Positions 41,901-48,739 of a DNA stretch of 64,000 bases are shown piece by piece. The translations under genes and the position numbers were made by a program. The first letter of the stretch is position 1. Each line of letters begins with the position of its first letter. The notes under the pieces were generated by a model. That model had not been told where the DNA came from and did not search any database. It saw nothing but the letters and a program-made list of their open reading frames with translations. The stretch spans positions 26,551 through 90,550 of the forward strand of contig CAMJBT010000003.1 of assembly GCA_946403965.1 (NCBI GenBank), in the 5' to 3' direction. The stretch is from an uncultured Pseudobutyrivibrio sp. Its GTDB lineage: Bacteria; Bacillota; Clostridia; Lachnospirales; Lachnospiraceae.

Positions 41901-43694
41901 ACCATCCTGTTCAAGCTCATCCCAAGTATCAGACTTTAAATAAATTCCACGCTGTCCTACATCATATCCAATTTTTACACTACCACTAGGTGTCTGTCCC
42001 GGTACAACTACTACAGAATACAGCCTTCCATATGTAATATAACTATCCTGACCTGATATTTCTGTCAAAGGAATCACAATGTCCTGCCATCCCTTTGTGG
42101 TTGCATTGACTTCAACTGAACCTAATGAAACTGCCGTTCCATCATCCAATTTCGACAGAGATGATATATCCTTGTATGATGTAGCATTAAAAGTATATTT
42201 ACCTACAATATCTGCATATAACCTAAACTGTACCCTGGTTACCTTTGCATATGGATATGTTGAATTAATGTCATTTATATTTGAATATCCAAATGAGTCA
42301 TTAAGAGTAGTACTGAAATCAATATATTTACCACCTGTAGTCACAGAACCTGTTGTATATACTGAAAAATGCTCAGCCTCAAACTCTACCTCATCACCTT
42401 TTACTTCTGTCTCAATCTCAGTGATTTCATAATCATCTTCAATTCTGAATACTGTAACTTCCTCATCAGGTGTTTCCTCTATATCGCTTACACCGCTGAA
42501 GCTTACCTTAACGGAGTCATTATTATCATCTGGTTGATATTTGTTTCCACCAGCATCATAGATGTTGATATTGTATGCTTCGTATGCGGTAAATACACCT
42601 TCATCAAGTTTATCATTTACAAGATGCTCCACTATTTTTGTTCCAGCCTTGTAAATTGTAACTTTTGAGTTTCTTGGCATCATGCCGGATACTGTTACAG
42701 TTGTATCTCCAAATGTCTCAGAATAGCTCTGTTCTTCAAGTGTCATATCTACCGCTTCACAGTAAATACAGAGGCCATTATCTCCAAATTCATGAGATTC
42801 TACAACTTCTTCACCGCATAGCTGACACTTCTTTGTATGAGTACCATCCTTGTTGTCTGTATAAAGCCAATCATGCTCACACTCTTCTGGCTCCTCATAT
42901 CCGCACAACTGGCATTTGCCTTCTTCATTCAGCTGGCACTCTTCAACTATTTCTTCACCACACTTCGTACATCTTTTTGTGTGGGTTCCATCTTCATTTG
43001 ATATATATTCCCATTCATGTTCGCAAATAACTTCCTCTGTAGACTCCTCAGTCTTCTGGTATCCACAAAGCTCGCACTTGCCCTCTTCACTCAATTGACA
43101 ATTATCTACAGATTCCTCTCCACACTTTGAGCATTTCTTCAGGTGAGTTCCATCATTGTTTGATGTATAGCTCCAATCATGCTCACACTCTTCTTTACTT
43201 TCACCATTGTTCTTATTTTCATCCTCTTTTACTATAGGATTTCCATTTTCATCTAATTCAGGGGTTTCTTCTATATTTTCTTCAGGATTATCTGTGTTTT
43301 CAGGATTTTGATTTTGGCCATCATCAATAGACACTTCTTCATTTGGAGTGTCTTCTGATTCTTTTGGTGAATTTTTTTGTGCACCTTCTATTGGATTTCC
43401 GTTTTCATCCAAAGCTGGTGATTCCTCTGGTAATGTTTCAGCTGCAGGCTCTACTGTCTCTGTAGGTGTCTCCACATGAGTCTGCTCAGCATGTCCGCAG
43501 TTATCACAGTATCCATCACCATCTCCAACTGGTTGCAGCACATTGGCAGCATATGTCTGCTCGTCAACATACTCGGCACAGTCATTTTCCTCGGTAGCCA
43601 CAGCGAAAATATCGTTTCCGATCATACTTCCAACCATGAATACACATAGGAAAAACGCCACTAATCTTTTAATCGCCTTAATATTCTCTTTCAT
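32955..43694 (-). CDS. Giant (3579 aa) secreted/surface protein with zinc-ribbon-like repeats, many Ig-like/YDG-type repeats and C-terminal FN3 domain(s)
   Basis: Signal peptide; repeated CEHDW..DGTH.K.C..CGEE...C.LCGY; repeated YTGKxxxPxVxV...DYTVSYxNNxxxGTAxVTVxGxGNYxG; FN3-like C-terminus. Confidence 0.88.
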   Translation of the reverse strand: MKENIKAIKRLVAFFLCVFMVGSMIGNDIFAVATEENDCAEYVDEQTYAANVLQPVGDGDGYCDNCGHAEQTHVETPTETVEPAAETLPEESPALDENGNPIEGAQKNSPKESEDTPNEEVSIDDGQNQNPENTDNPEENIEETPELDENGNPIVKEDENKNNGESKEECEHDWSYTSNNDGTHLKKCSKCGEESVDNCQLSEEGKCELCGYQKTEESTEEVICEHEWEYISNEDGTHTKRCTKCGEEIVEECQLNEEGKCQLCGYEEPEECEHDWLYTDNKDGTHTKKCQLCGEEVVESHEFGDNGLCIYCEAVDMTLEEQSYSETFGDTTVTVSGMMPRNSKVTIYKAGTKIVEHLVNDKLDEGVFTAYEAYNINIYDAGGNKYQPDDNNDSVKVSFSGVSDIEETPDEEVTVFRIEDDYEITEIETEVKGDEVEFEAEHFSVYTTGSVTTGGKYIDFSTTLNDSFGYSNINDINSTYPYAKVTRVQFRLYADIVGKYTFNATSYKDISSLSKLDDGTAVSLGSVEVNATTKGWQDIVIPLTEISGQDSYITYGRLYSVVVVPGQTPSGSVKIGYDVGQRGIYLKSDTWDELEQDGVFFEKTNFDSPSSYNIELSANAGDTYTISEIKGPDPSSAVAVATQLNPYSSKNFLYSKGDKGTFTAVLSNANAERQITWKSSNRSVLDFDNANSSTGESNTGAFTAKAAGEAVVTATYVNSSGSTSATINVKVIQFTIGGTDPDGGTMPSVPYAGGPVTPEVKGYSNATNTSSITVNTSFSNNENVTEEALAAISYTISGKNFVFQRNFAITKLALNLDAFTNAKIEVSNGIVTAITNIDPNNTVYTAKTKPVFDRDFTASITSQTINQNGKTYVVDLTGQGNYTGSLTWTSVSTANLGITVELAENSKLNACTYKGSPVTLSEDWEEVVFKDTEGNRVDFINPNSATYMITDKGGTTASPTNAGQKTLVFTIKDSYVDGSGTTISPALAGTQFSVDFWISKADIGKTVVEWVNGNEFKHDGTEHKPQPGVDKDFNVTFNGNPVDESEYSVVYTGNYKDITQPLSEPAIVLSGTGKNFDSSTNYKKIEKYSIIANFENDLIIRIQIGDASYDGIKSKDYAIPYAKTYNGSKTAPNIIVMIPGKEYTKDTDYTLSVVDEGKNTYSGDVGTKQIIVTPISGGALDGLGTVTATYTIVPTSLTVGMVDISKLKKKTYTGSEINLVVAGPKSDTQPNIAVPSDYDIKLAFNGNILENEKDFRINYLNRINAGTATFSIEGLGNFKDTLVSSNYKFTIEPAELSSTDGSKALASIGVTSEVYTGEEFKPDVTIKLNGSEISQPDKISVVYQDNRTVGQATVTVTGSTNFTGTAILHFDITSNKDRYSKITIRNDSTEYTAEAISGAAGESTALDGTVTRYYTCNVPVTYTGTAFNGDIGVYVSGNQKLKFRDDYRYAYINALDANITKESDSPRLVIYGQGSYKNNNAVVYFNISPIDISATGINFQVTENGQPEPFQKAWTGSAVTLTNVAISVNGNALVEEYVNPDTSETEGDYTLSYPDDITSAGEKIVTVTGRGNYTGTRKFTYTVGNDISGAYVTIEGAHANGTYQDIFLDKELLKTLKENNGEESPLTNKVRWRGSTASDAPKITLYPSNAAGAVALSVGTDYTISDVPEFGTGNYYSRKVGEETGTNYNTVHVTINAVEGANGYYGTAEFYYDICPALIDDSTRITSRGTQNHYYEGDTDETSITVTPVLYFNNGTAIEAYKLNSDNNKDYEPATYRIGPNASTTPYQTKLTGMGNFTGEKILQNSVLKGYVKLYRSVDKDGSDKPKLIADTSNTSSMSTFTYNLSDDTKEYYTAYKFDGTIQYPLISVFATDGKTKLVPDTDYSIKITDEGSDTLTAKAGKKVITVSISEAHANIQKQTITMYYMVNTNSIETGYTAKLGDLDYEAVVKDAATIKDKVDSKKLSLSLSVGNTELEYGKDYEIITEDDPSGTHLAGIKAQTTTASETRIQGTNDKPGAGGVNYIYLHGLNAYSGYMKVPFNHVLNINSVYAKVYIENEKYELGATGEPTTPVTPIILYRVVGDASNTYNGDLKDITPYLDNVTVTRARDKKPGPDPNITVTAKANSACKGTVTQCTNETTTAGGTVQVKTVCFLADLGTYTGITMNSGTTYEYTGKPVTVSFTGLEGAVKAETEAMQGDYAVVYTQEAGADDTSTDAINVGTWYAVLVPTLESKYFIHRKTSANRFAFNIKYNLGSSYTKIQYYDGGTVIDKLPYTGSEIIVPAIITAAYGQKKDDGTSAEITIYDYKKVSKDPTTQAIVDTNTLVTIDPNTALKMGPYPILAEAKDSSKVYGTLNSTFIVDGVGIGNADVTLEYDSHAYTGKPLEPVVTEVKVNGLTLKKNSDYTVSYSSNVDVGTADVTLKGVNGYSGGKTVHFEITPVTITPLMVTVEDAYYAGRNQPVKPAITVKNGDHTLAEGVDYKIVKYGNNTSVRNDAFVQITAGTGSNYVVPSGDVIKEFPIQRLDLRSTNVTVEPSEIEWTGANINPYDKITVKVGNVELISDKTDPASYDYKIVVLKGGVETPLKDQGDYKIRIDGTQSISCAESIEKDFKVTERSLPNNYHHYYSGAENKFVGSTWTYDPTNKRYVSIPDGDQPKDTLTVYVYDVPKLGEKTNNLPTIAIVDSGAAKSVDDDGNITYGYELKEGTDFEITAFGNNTEAGSADWSKTLKVDDTHAKPTAKSPTVTLTGKGNYKGDITLPYNIGENINTLTLDIQYKVGTTSYPYDANYDNPTVNNDRWSYEYNGVPQKPDSITVKKAGTLLRENRDYIVTYTNAIGDEDPSTTAGYKNVVITGIGDYCGTKSQMYLITRKQVTDTAPMFTKESTMTTANGDLTFTVTGNAVSKLSGGDSGTAKKYLVDTGLMDQTAADNFVGYYFAVFNGSDIKPTVSVKDNKLGKYGTTPMIIDEEADLDIKYDHENEVTTFSKDTSGNVTMTRFSTINIQFKGNSSNSIGNYYTTSAGSVSYKIAYIIVQHDIEKDFNVNFKNEVDGNKYEYDDGKEITPEVEVTNGPLTLKKYEDYTLEYHNNFKPGVATVKVKGTGNYRGSKTLEFYIWGNLKNDVVICYKDEAGNYVRDDHPEQDYTGTSITYGSPRIYLILPAQNALTEDYILEPDVDYKHTSYGSEDDYITDGTVVYSGQASAKWEDDLTVNYSIKFNPDKVEATNYEPEYMYTGYPIVPEFKLNYPTAVIKSIAYYRNGDMTRETDDFTSLTGTNGKITAVITYDVGKEKGKTTSADYQIVPRPLSECEVFIESETTRYTGEAVKPTFKVDIISYDNNGDKQTHTLTPYKDGEGDYSVDYGNYTYGNAQVVLDAEGKSPEITGTRTEPYTIKLQAVGNLRVTENTGDSLTVKWVRDLYSDGTRLFLQKLDGDGNVISYRTVSGLTGNTYTFDSLSNSTTYKIIAVAYAGANEGIKSDEKWILATTDIGSTAFDVVSKKAGKATITMAESETVDMYYIYFSEDESSSGKVLAIIPASTGKYTKSGLTSGKTYYVHIEGYVLDDDNEPKQVNSSDVRPVTIK

Positions 43695-43880
43695 AGGCCA
43701 ATTCCCCTTTACAGATAAACCCCTTTTTAAGTATCTTTCTATGAACTTGTATTTTTTTCACTGCAAAAAAGCGTACAAAACTAGACGCAGTTATAGTACT
43801 ACACTTTCTTTATCGGCTTTAATTATTACCAATTTTATAACGCTACATGGAATTAACTATGAACTTATTGTGAAAAGAAT

Positions 43881-43914
43881 AAGGATTATGCCCGCCTGTT
43901 GGTGCATAATCCTT
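43881..43914. terminator. Hairpin downstream of Fic gene
   Basis: AAGGATTATGC ... GCATAATCCTT perfect 11-bp stem. Confidence 0.6.
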
Positions 43915-44524
43915 ATATTGATACTAAACATTTATATAGCAGCTGCTCGAATGGCTCATAATTGAGCACTGAACTCTCCTTGCTTGCTAATATCATGTCA
44001 TTTTTAGTTGTCTTAGAAAAATCGATATCGAAATGATTGCTATTCTTGCAAATATATTCTATGAATACTCGCTGAGCTCTACCGTTCCCTTCTCTAAAAG
44101 GATGTATCATATTGATTTCTCCAATGAGGTAAGCCAACTTTTTAGCCATTTCTTCCCTGTCGGAAACATCCTTAAGGTAGTTGTTGGCTACAATCCAATC
44201 CTGTACCTTTTTAAATTCTATTTCAATGAATTGAGTAAGGCAGAAAATAGTGCCTTTGGAAATGTCTACTGTGCGAATTTTGCCTGCCCATTCATAAATA
44301 TCCTGGAATAAATACCTGTGAATTGCGCAAAGATGGTCTAAAGAAAAATCCCCTGGAATCGGACGCTGACTAATTTCAAAATATCTGGCAGATGAAAGCT
44401 CCTGCTCAGCCTTGAACAGCTCCTCCTTATCCATAATGTTTAATTTGTTTTTCAGGATGTGAGTGTGTGGATAACAGTATTGGCCGTTATCCTCGTACTC
44501 ATATCGATAATACTCATCCATCAT
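43913..44524 (-). CDS. Fic-domain protein (AMPylase-type toxin)
   Basis: Canonical Fic motif HPFREGNGRAQR. Confidence 0.94.
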   Translation of the reverse strand: MMDEYYRYEYEDNGQYCYPHTHILKNKLNIMDKEELFKAEQELSSARYFEISQRPIPGDFSLDHLCAIHRYLFQDIYEWAGKIRTVDISKGTIFCLTQFIEIEFKKVQDWIVANNYLKDVSDREEMAKKLAYLIGEINMIHPFREGNGRAQRVFIEYICKNSNHFDIDFSKTTKNDMILASKESSVLNYEPFEQLLYKCLVSI

Positions 44525-44528
44525 AGGC

Positions 44529-44735
44529 TTATCCTACCGATACATATCTGGCTGTAATCTCTCGGACTACATCCTCAACATCTACTTCTTTTTCTATTAT
44601 CATTCTCCCGCGCTCAATCTCCTCTGGGGTAAGAATCATATCCTCCATCGCAAACGAAGCTTTGATACTAGCTATTTTCTCGTCTGTAGACATCTGTCTC
44701 TCCTTATTTATCGGCCTAATCACCATATTTTTCAC
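44529..44735 (-). CDS. VbhA-like antitoxin of Fic toxin
   Basis: Small ORF 5 bp upstream of the fic ORF; SIKASFAMEDMILTPEEIERGR resembles the VbhA helix with S-x3-E inhibitory motif. Confidence 0.8.
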   Translation of the reverse strand: MKNMVIRPINKERQMSTDEKIASIKASFAMEDMILTPEEIERGRMIIEKEVDVEDVVREITARYVSVG

Positions 44736-44793
44736 CTGTTATTTATTCAAATCACAAATTACTTTAGAGTCTTGTTTTTGCTCAGAAAATACT

Positions 44794-44850
44794 GCCTGGC
44801 AAAGCCAGGTTCTTGTGGGCCTTTTCCTTATGTAGCCCACAAGAAGTCAT
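44794..44850 (-). repeat. Dispersed palindromic repeat copy (locus 2)
   Basis: GCCTGGCAAAGCCAGGTTCTTGTGGGCCTTTTCCTTATGTAGCCCACAAGAAGTCAT; two hairpins. Confidence 0.85.
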
Positions 44851-44892
44851 ATAATTCATATTTTTATTATATCACAGAATTTAGTTATTTTG

Positions 44893-46105
44893 TTATGCTT
44901 TGTAACTTATGGTAGCTCTGTTGGTATTAGTAGCTCTTGTATTGCCATCTTCCTGAACAATCGCATGTACGATTGCCATAATCAATGACACAATGCATAT
45001 AACTATTGTAAAAATCCAGGCATTTCTGTCACTGTTTGCATCCACATATTTACCTGAGCACCACATAACAAAGCCTGTAGACAGTGCTCCCATAAAATTC
45101 AGCCATCCAAAAGCACGACCTCGATACTCTGGCTCAAATGCGCAGGTAATATATGGAGAAAAGCAGAGCATTGTTAGTATCTCACCTACTATAAATATTC
45201 CTATGGCCAGATAGTACGCCGGGATGTGCCCTAAGCTAACTAAAAACACCACAAAACTAATGATTTGCGCGGTCACACCTGCTATTAGCTTCCATTGGTT
45301 GTTTCTTTCTTCAACTACTTGAGTAATTATTGGTGTAAGTATGACTACAAGCAGACAACTGACACTCATTACCGTGCCATAAATTGTGGCCCCCATATCT
45401 CCATGATACTTGGCAAAGTCAATTGGCATCAAATATGTAAACTGACTGTACCCTCCTTCGTATAGGGCAAATGCCAGCATAAATAGGATTGCAGGCTTAT
45501 TGTTTTTGAGAACCAATCTGATGAATCCTGATTGGCTTGAATTGGTTGTGGCAGATTTTTTTAGATTGTTCTCGTGATTACTCTCATGGTTTCGCTGATC
45601 TTCAATTGTTTCCTGGCTTGAAGTTTGCTTTTTTACCTCCAATAATTGGAGCCATTATAAATCCCACATTTCCACCCAAATACTGAATCGAAAATGCTTT
45701 ATCTTCCTTACCGGTCGGTGTCACTAGCGCCACCAATGCACTATAGGCCGGCCCTTCAATAGTCTGAAAGATACTTGCAGCCACTATCATTAGAAAGGAA
45801 ATAAAATTGAAATCTTTTATTCCGCAAATCAAATAGATTGTTATAGACATCAAATCACATACTATTATTATAGATTTTTTGCTGATTTTATCTGCAAGAA
45901 GTCCGCCGATAAGATTAGCAGGTAAAGTAAACAGTCCTGTAAACATTATCCATAATGCTGTTTTGATTGCCAAAAAACCAAACTTCTGATTCAAAATCAG
46001 GGTAAGCATTGGCATTATCATAGCACCCATGTTAGTGAACATTCTACCTATTGCTAATGCATAATTTGCCCTCGTCAATCCCTTATACTGTGTTAAAATT
46101 TTCAT
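44893..46105 (-). pseudogene. Disrupted MFS transporter (two ORFs, 45602-46105 and 44893-45642, in different frames)
   Basis: ORF1 carries TM1-TM5-like segments, ORF2 the central loop and TM7-12; junction at GGAGGTAAAAAAGC; TM6 not found. Confidence 0.8.
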
Positions 46106-46155
46106 GCCTCTACCTCTGCTGTTTGTGCTGTATATGGTACTTTTTTATTAAATTT

Positions 46156-46971
46156 TTATTCCAAGCTAGCCTTTTTTTGACTCTTATTTCTAGCCGGATA
46201 AGCCAATAGTGTAGTACTCCACGGTTTAGTGTCTGGTTGTTTTTTTGAATGAGCTGCCAGAAAATCAACAATGTATTTTTTTAATGTCGCTGCGTCTTCA
46301 TCTGTTAGGAAAGCCACACCATTTATCACATCTCCAGTTACTTTTTCTACCGGCTCCTGTTTTTCTTCTTCAGACCATTCAGTTACTTTTTCTATAGACT
46401 CTTGTCTTTCTTCTTCAGACCATTCAGCTACTTTTCCTATAGACTCTTGTCTTTCTTCTCCAGACCATTCAATTACTTTTTCTATAGACTCTTGTCTTTC
46501 TTCTTCAGATAATTCAGCTACTTTTTCTATAGACTTTTGTCTTTCTTCTTCAAACAATTCAGCTACTTTTTCTATAGACTTTCGTCTTTCTTCTTCAGAT
46601 AATTCAGCTACTTTTCCTATAGACTTCTGGTTTTCTTCTTCAGACAATTCTTTTTTATATTCTAAGAAGCCTTGCCAGTTTTGGTTCATCATATAGTTCA
46701 GAAAAACTTCCTGCTCATTAACCATGCTAGCATCCTTCTGCTTATTAAATTTCAAGGAAATACTTACATCCTCCAAAGCATAATACTTTGCAGTAATTCC
46801 ATTTATCTTTTTAGTGTAATCAAGTTTAATTAATCCTAGACTTTCCAGCTTTTTAATATGGGCTGTGACCGCCGATGCGGATATCCCCAACTCATTTGAC
46901 AGCTGCTTCGGGGTCATCGCCTCACCATAAACTTGCATTAAATGAATCAACCGCTGACGCTGTGGATTCAT
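46156..46971 (-). CDS. Winged-helix (ArsR/MarR-type) DNA-binding protein with tandem 15-aa acidic repeats
   Basis: wHTH MTPKQLSNELGISASAVTAHIKKLESLGLIKLDY; repeats (LSEEERQKSIEKVAE)n. Confidence 0.8.
   Translation of the reverse strand: MNPQRQRLIHLMQVYGEAMTPKQLSNELGISASAVTAHIKKLESLGLIKLDYTKKINGITAKYYALEDVSISLKFNKQKDASMVNEQEVFLNYMMNQNWQGFLEYKKELSEEENQKSIGKVAELSEEERRKSIEKVAELFEEERQKSIEKVAELSEEERQESIEKVIEWSGEERQESIGKVAEWSEEERQESIEKVTEWSEEEKQEPVEKVTGDVINGVAFLTDEDAATLKKYIVDFLAAHSKKQPDTKPWSTTLLAYPARNKSQKKASLE
46338..46652. repeat. In-frame minisatellite, 7 x 45 bp, within the HTH gene
   Basis: Seven consecutive 45-bp units of the form YTACTTTTYCTATAGACTYTTGTCTTTCTTCTTCAGAYMATTCAG, read directly. 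Confidence 0.95.
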
Positions 46972-47058
46972 GTAGATTTTGTTTTTTTCTGGCGTATCAA
47001 GGATTATTTCTTTATGGATTTAAATATGAATTTGACATAATACTTCGTTTTTTGATGG

Positions 47059-47844
47059 CTACAGAAGATATCTATTTATTTTCTGTCCAATTTGTTTTAT
47101 ATCCAGCGCTGATAATTCTGTCTCTATTGAAATCAACAAATTCTCTCCCACTATTATCCCATTTTTATCATATGTGTTTATCTTCTCCAGATTCCTGGTT
47201 GCATAATCCACATCCGAGACTAATCCCAGGTGCTCCCAATAATATGTTTTTCTTTCTCTTATATTCAGAAGCACAAAATCTGGGTATACAGTTCTCCCTG
47301 ACTTAAGCTTCAGAGCCGGCTCGTACTGGTATGGAACATTGTTCTTGTAAAACATGTCCGCCAATATCTTCTCTGACTTGGACCTTACATACTCGCCTCT
47401 TTCTGTTATATATTTCCCTTTTTCTGGAAAAGCATTTTGACTTCCCGGATTTTGGTATAGCCACTGTTGAATATATAAGTCATCCGTCTGAAATAGCGGC
47501 TCAATCAGTACCTTCTTAGCATGACTTCTGTTAAGGTACACTCCATCTAATGCCTTTAAATTATAATTATTCAAAAACTTTTCCAGCAATTTAATTTGCT
47601 TTGCTACGGCTGTTTTTAGGTCCTGGTAATATTCCTGCTGAGCCATCTCCTTTATAATATTTAAATCTTTTTTCTTTACGTATGTTCTCCTACCATCAGA
47701 GTGATAAATATAATATTGGTATCCGTTTTTCCTCTTAGAATAACTAATACTCTTATCATCAATAGGCAATGTCTTATTTTCCAATTTATCTATTTTTTCT
47801 GCCAAGCCTTTTAATTCCACTAGCTCTTGATGTAATTTTTTCAT
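47059..47844 (-). CDS. Hypothetical protein with PD-(D/E)XK-like nuclease domain
   Basis: RSKSEKILADMFYKNNVPYQYEPALKLKSGRTVYPDFVLLNIRERKTYYWEHLGL matches the E...PDF...E-x-L pattern of restriction-endonuclease folds. Confidence 0.65.
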   Translation of the reverse strand: MKKLHQELVELKGLAEKIDKLENKTLPIDDKSISYSKRKNGYQYYIYHSDGRRTYVKKKDLNIIKEMAQQEYYQDLKTAVAKQIKLLEKFLNNYNLKALDGVYLNRSHAKKVLIEPLFQTDDLYIQQWLYQNPGSQNAFPEKGKYITERGEYVRSKSEKILADMFYKNNVPYQYEPALKLKSGRTVYPDFVLLNIRERKTYYWEHLGLVSDVDYATRNLEKINTYDKNGIIVGENLLISIETELSALDIKQIGQKINRYLL

Positions 47845-47863
47845 ATCCTCATGCTCCTTTTTA

Positions 47864-48335
47864 ACACGTCATTCTTACATTATTCGTGTCTCCAGTCCCT
47901 TTCCCGACACGTAAATTCTCTCTTACTATTTTTCCACATGCCTTCCAAATTCCTATTAGACACGTAAATTTATTTTTATTCATTTCCTACATGTCGTTTA
48001 TCTCTCTATGTGACACGTAATATCCTGTTCATCCATTATCCACATGCCTTCCTGCTTCCTGCTCGACACGCAAAGTCCATTTTGCACTCTATATTCGTGC
48101 CTCCATTGATCTTCACAAACACGCAGATTTCTCTTACCCCATTTTCCTCGTGCCCGTTGGCTTTCCTCTTAGCACGAAGCGCTATTCTTCCCTTCTATCC
48201 TCGTGCCCGTTGGCTTTCCTCTTAGCACGAAGCACTCTTTCTCCCTTCTATCCTCGTGTATTTTGGCTTTCCACATAGCACGAAGCGCTATTCTTCCCTT
48301 CTATCCTCATGCCATCAATCTTACAATCCAAGACG
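47864..48335 (-). repeat. Phased tandem array: one 43-bp unit + eight 53-bp units with alternating CACG / CRTG arms
   Basis: Unit starts at 47864, 47907, 47960, 48013, 48066, 48119, 48172, 48225, 48278; after the first 43-bp unit the spacing is exactly 53 bp. Confidence 0.95.
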
Positions 48336-48382
48336 ATAAATAGATTCCCCACAGTGCTCAAATACGGACGAAAAAGATGCCA

Positions 48383-48631
48383 TGACTTCAAGTGGGCTAC
48401 TTAAGAAAAAAGCCCACTTGAACCTGGCTTTGCCAGGCAATTTTTTCTTTCAAAAATTTTGGTCTATGTCTGGTTCTTGATTCTCTGAAGAAAATCAAAA
48501 ACCTATAGATTCTTGTTTTTCTTCAGAAAAACAGGAATCGTAAATACCTTGAAAATAGATTTATCTATTTTCATGTCCTGCATAGCAGGATTCTTGCTGA
48601 CAATTTCATTGTTTAGTCAGCAAGAAGTCAA
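48383..48631. repeat. Cluster of consecutive palindromes including dispersed-repeat locus 3
   Basis: TTCAAGTGGGC/GCCCACTTGAA, CCTGGC/GCCAGG, TTCTTGTTTTTC..GAAAAACAGGAA, TGAAAATAGA/TCTATTTTCA, TCCTGC/GCAGGA, TTCTTGCTGAC/GTCAGCAAGAA. Confidence 0.85.
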
Positions 48632-48739
48632 ACAAAATTATTCAATCAAATTAAATATTTTATGGGATTTTCGGATTCGAGGTATGAATCCATAGATATA
48701 TTAGATATATAATATAAACTCATTATAAAAGCCAGCAAT

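Noticed and set aside
45602-45642. Programmed ribosomal frameshift joining the two MFS ORFs
   Set aside because: An A-run is present but the required shift is +1 (or -2), not the -1 expected of a classic A AAA AAG site, and the joined product still lacks TM6; decay is more likely.
46271-46696. Plus-strand Ser/Phe-rich repeat ORF (141 aa) antisense to the HTH gene
   Set aside because: Mirror image of the 45-bp in-frame minisatellite; the sense frame has a recognisable winged-helix domain.
48010-48225. Plus-strand 71-aa ORF within the 53-bp array
   Set aside because: The 53-bp period is not a multiple of three, so repeats fall in different frames; no RBS or family resemblance. Treated as a chance ORF.
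47864-48335. CRISPR array
   Set aside because: No long invariant direct repeat. Only short RCACG and CRTGY arms are conserved in every unit, the intervening segments of adjacent units are partly similar rather than unique, and no cas genes are in the window.
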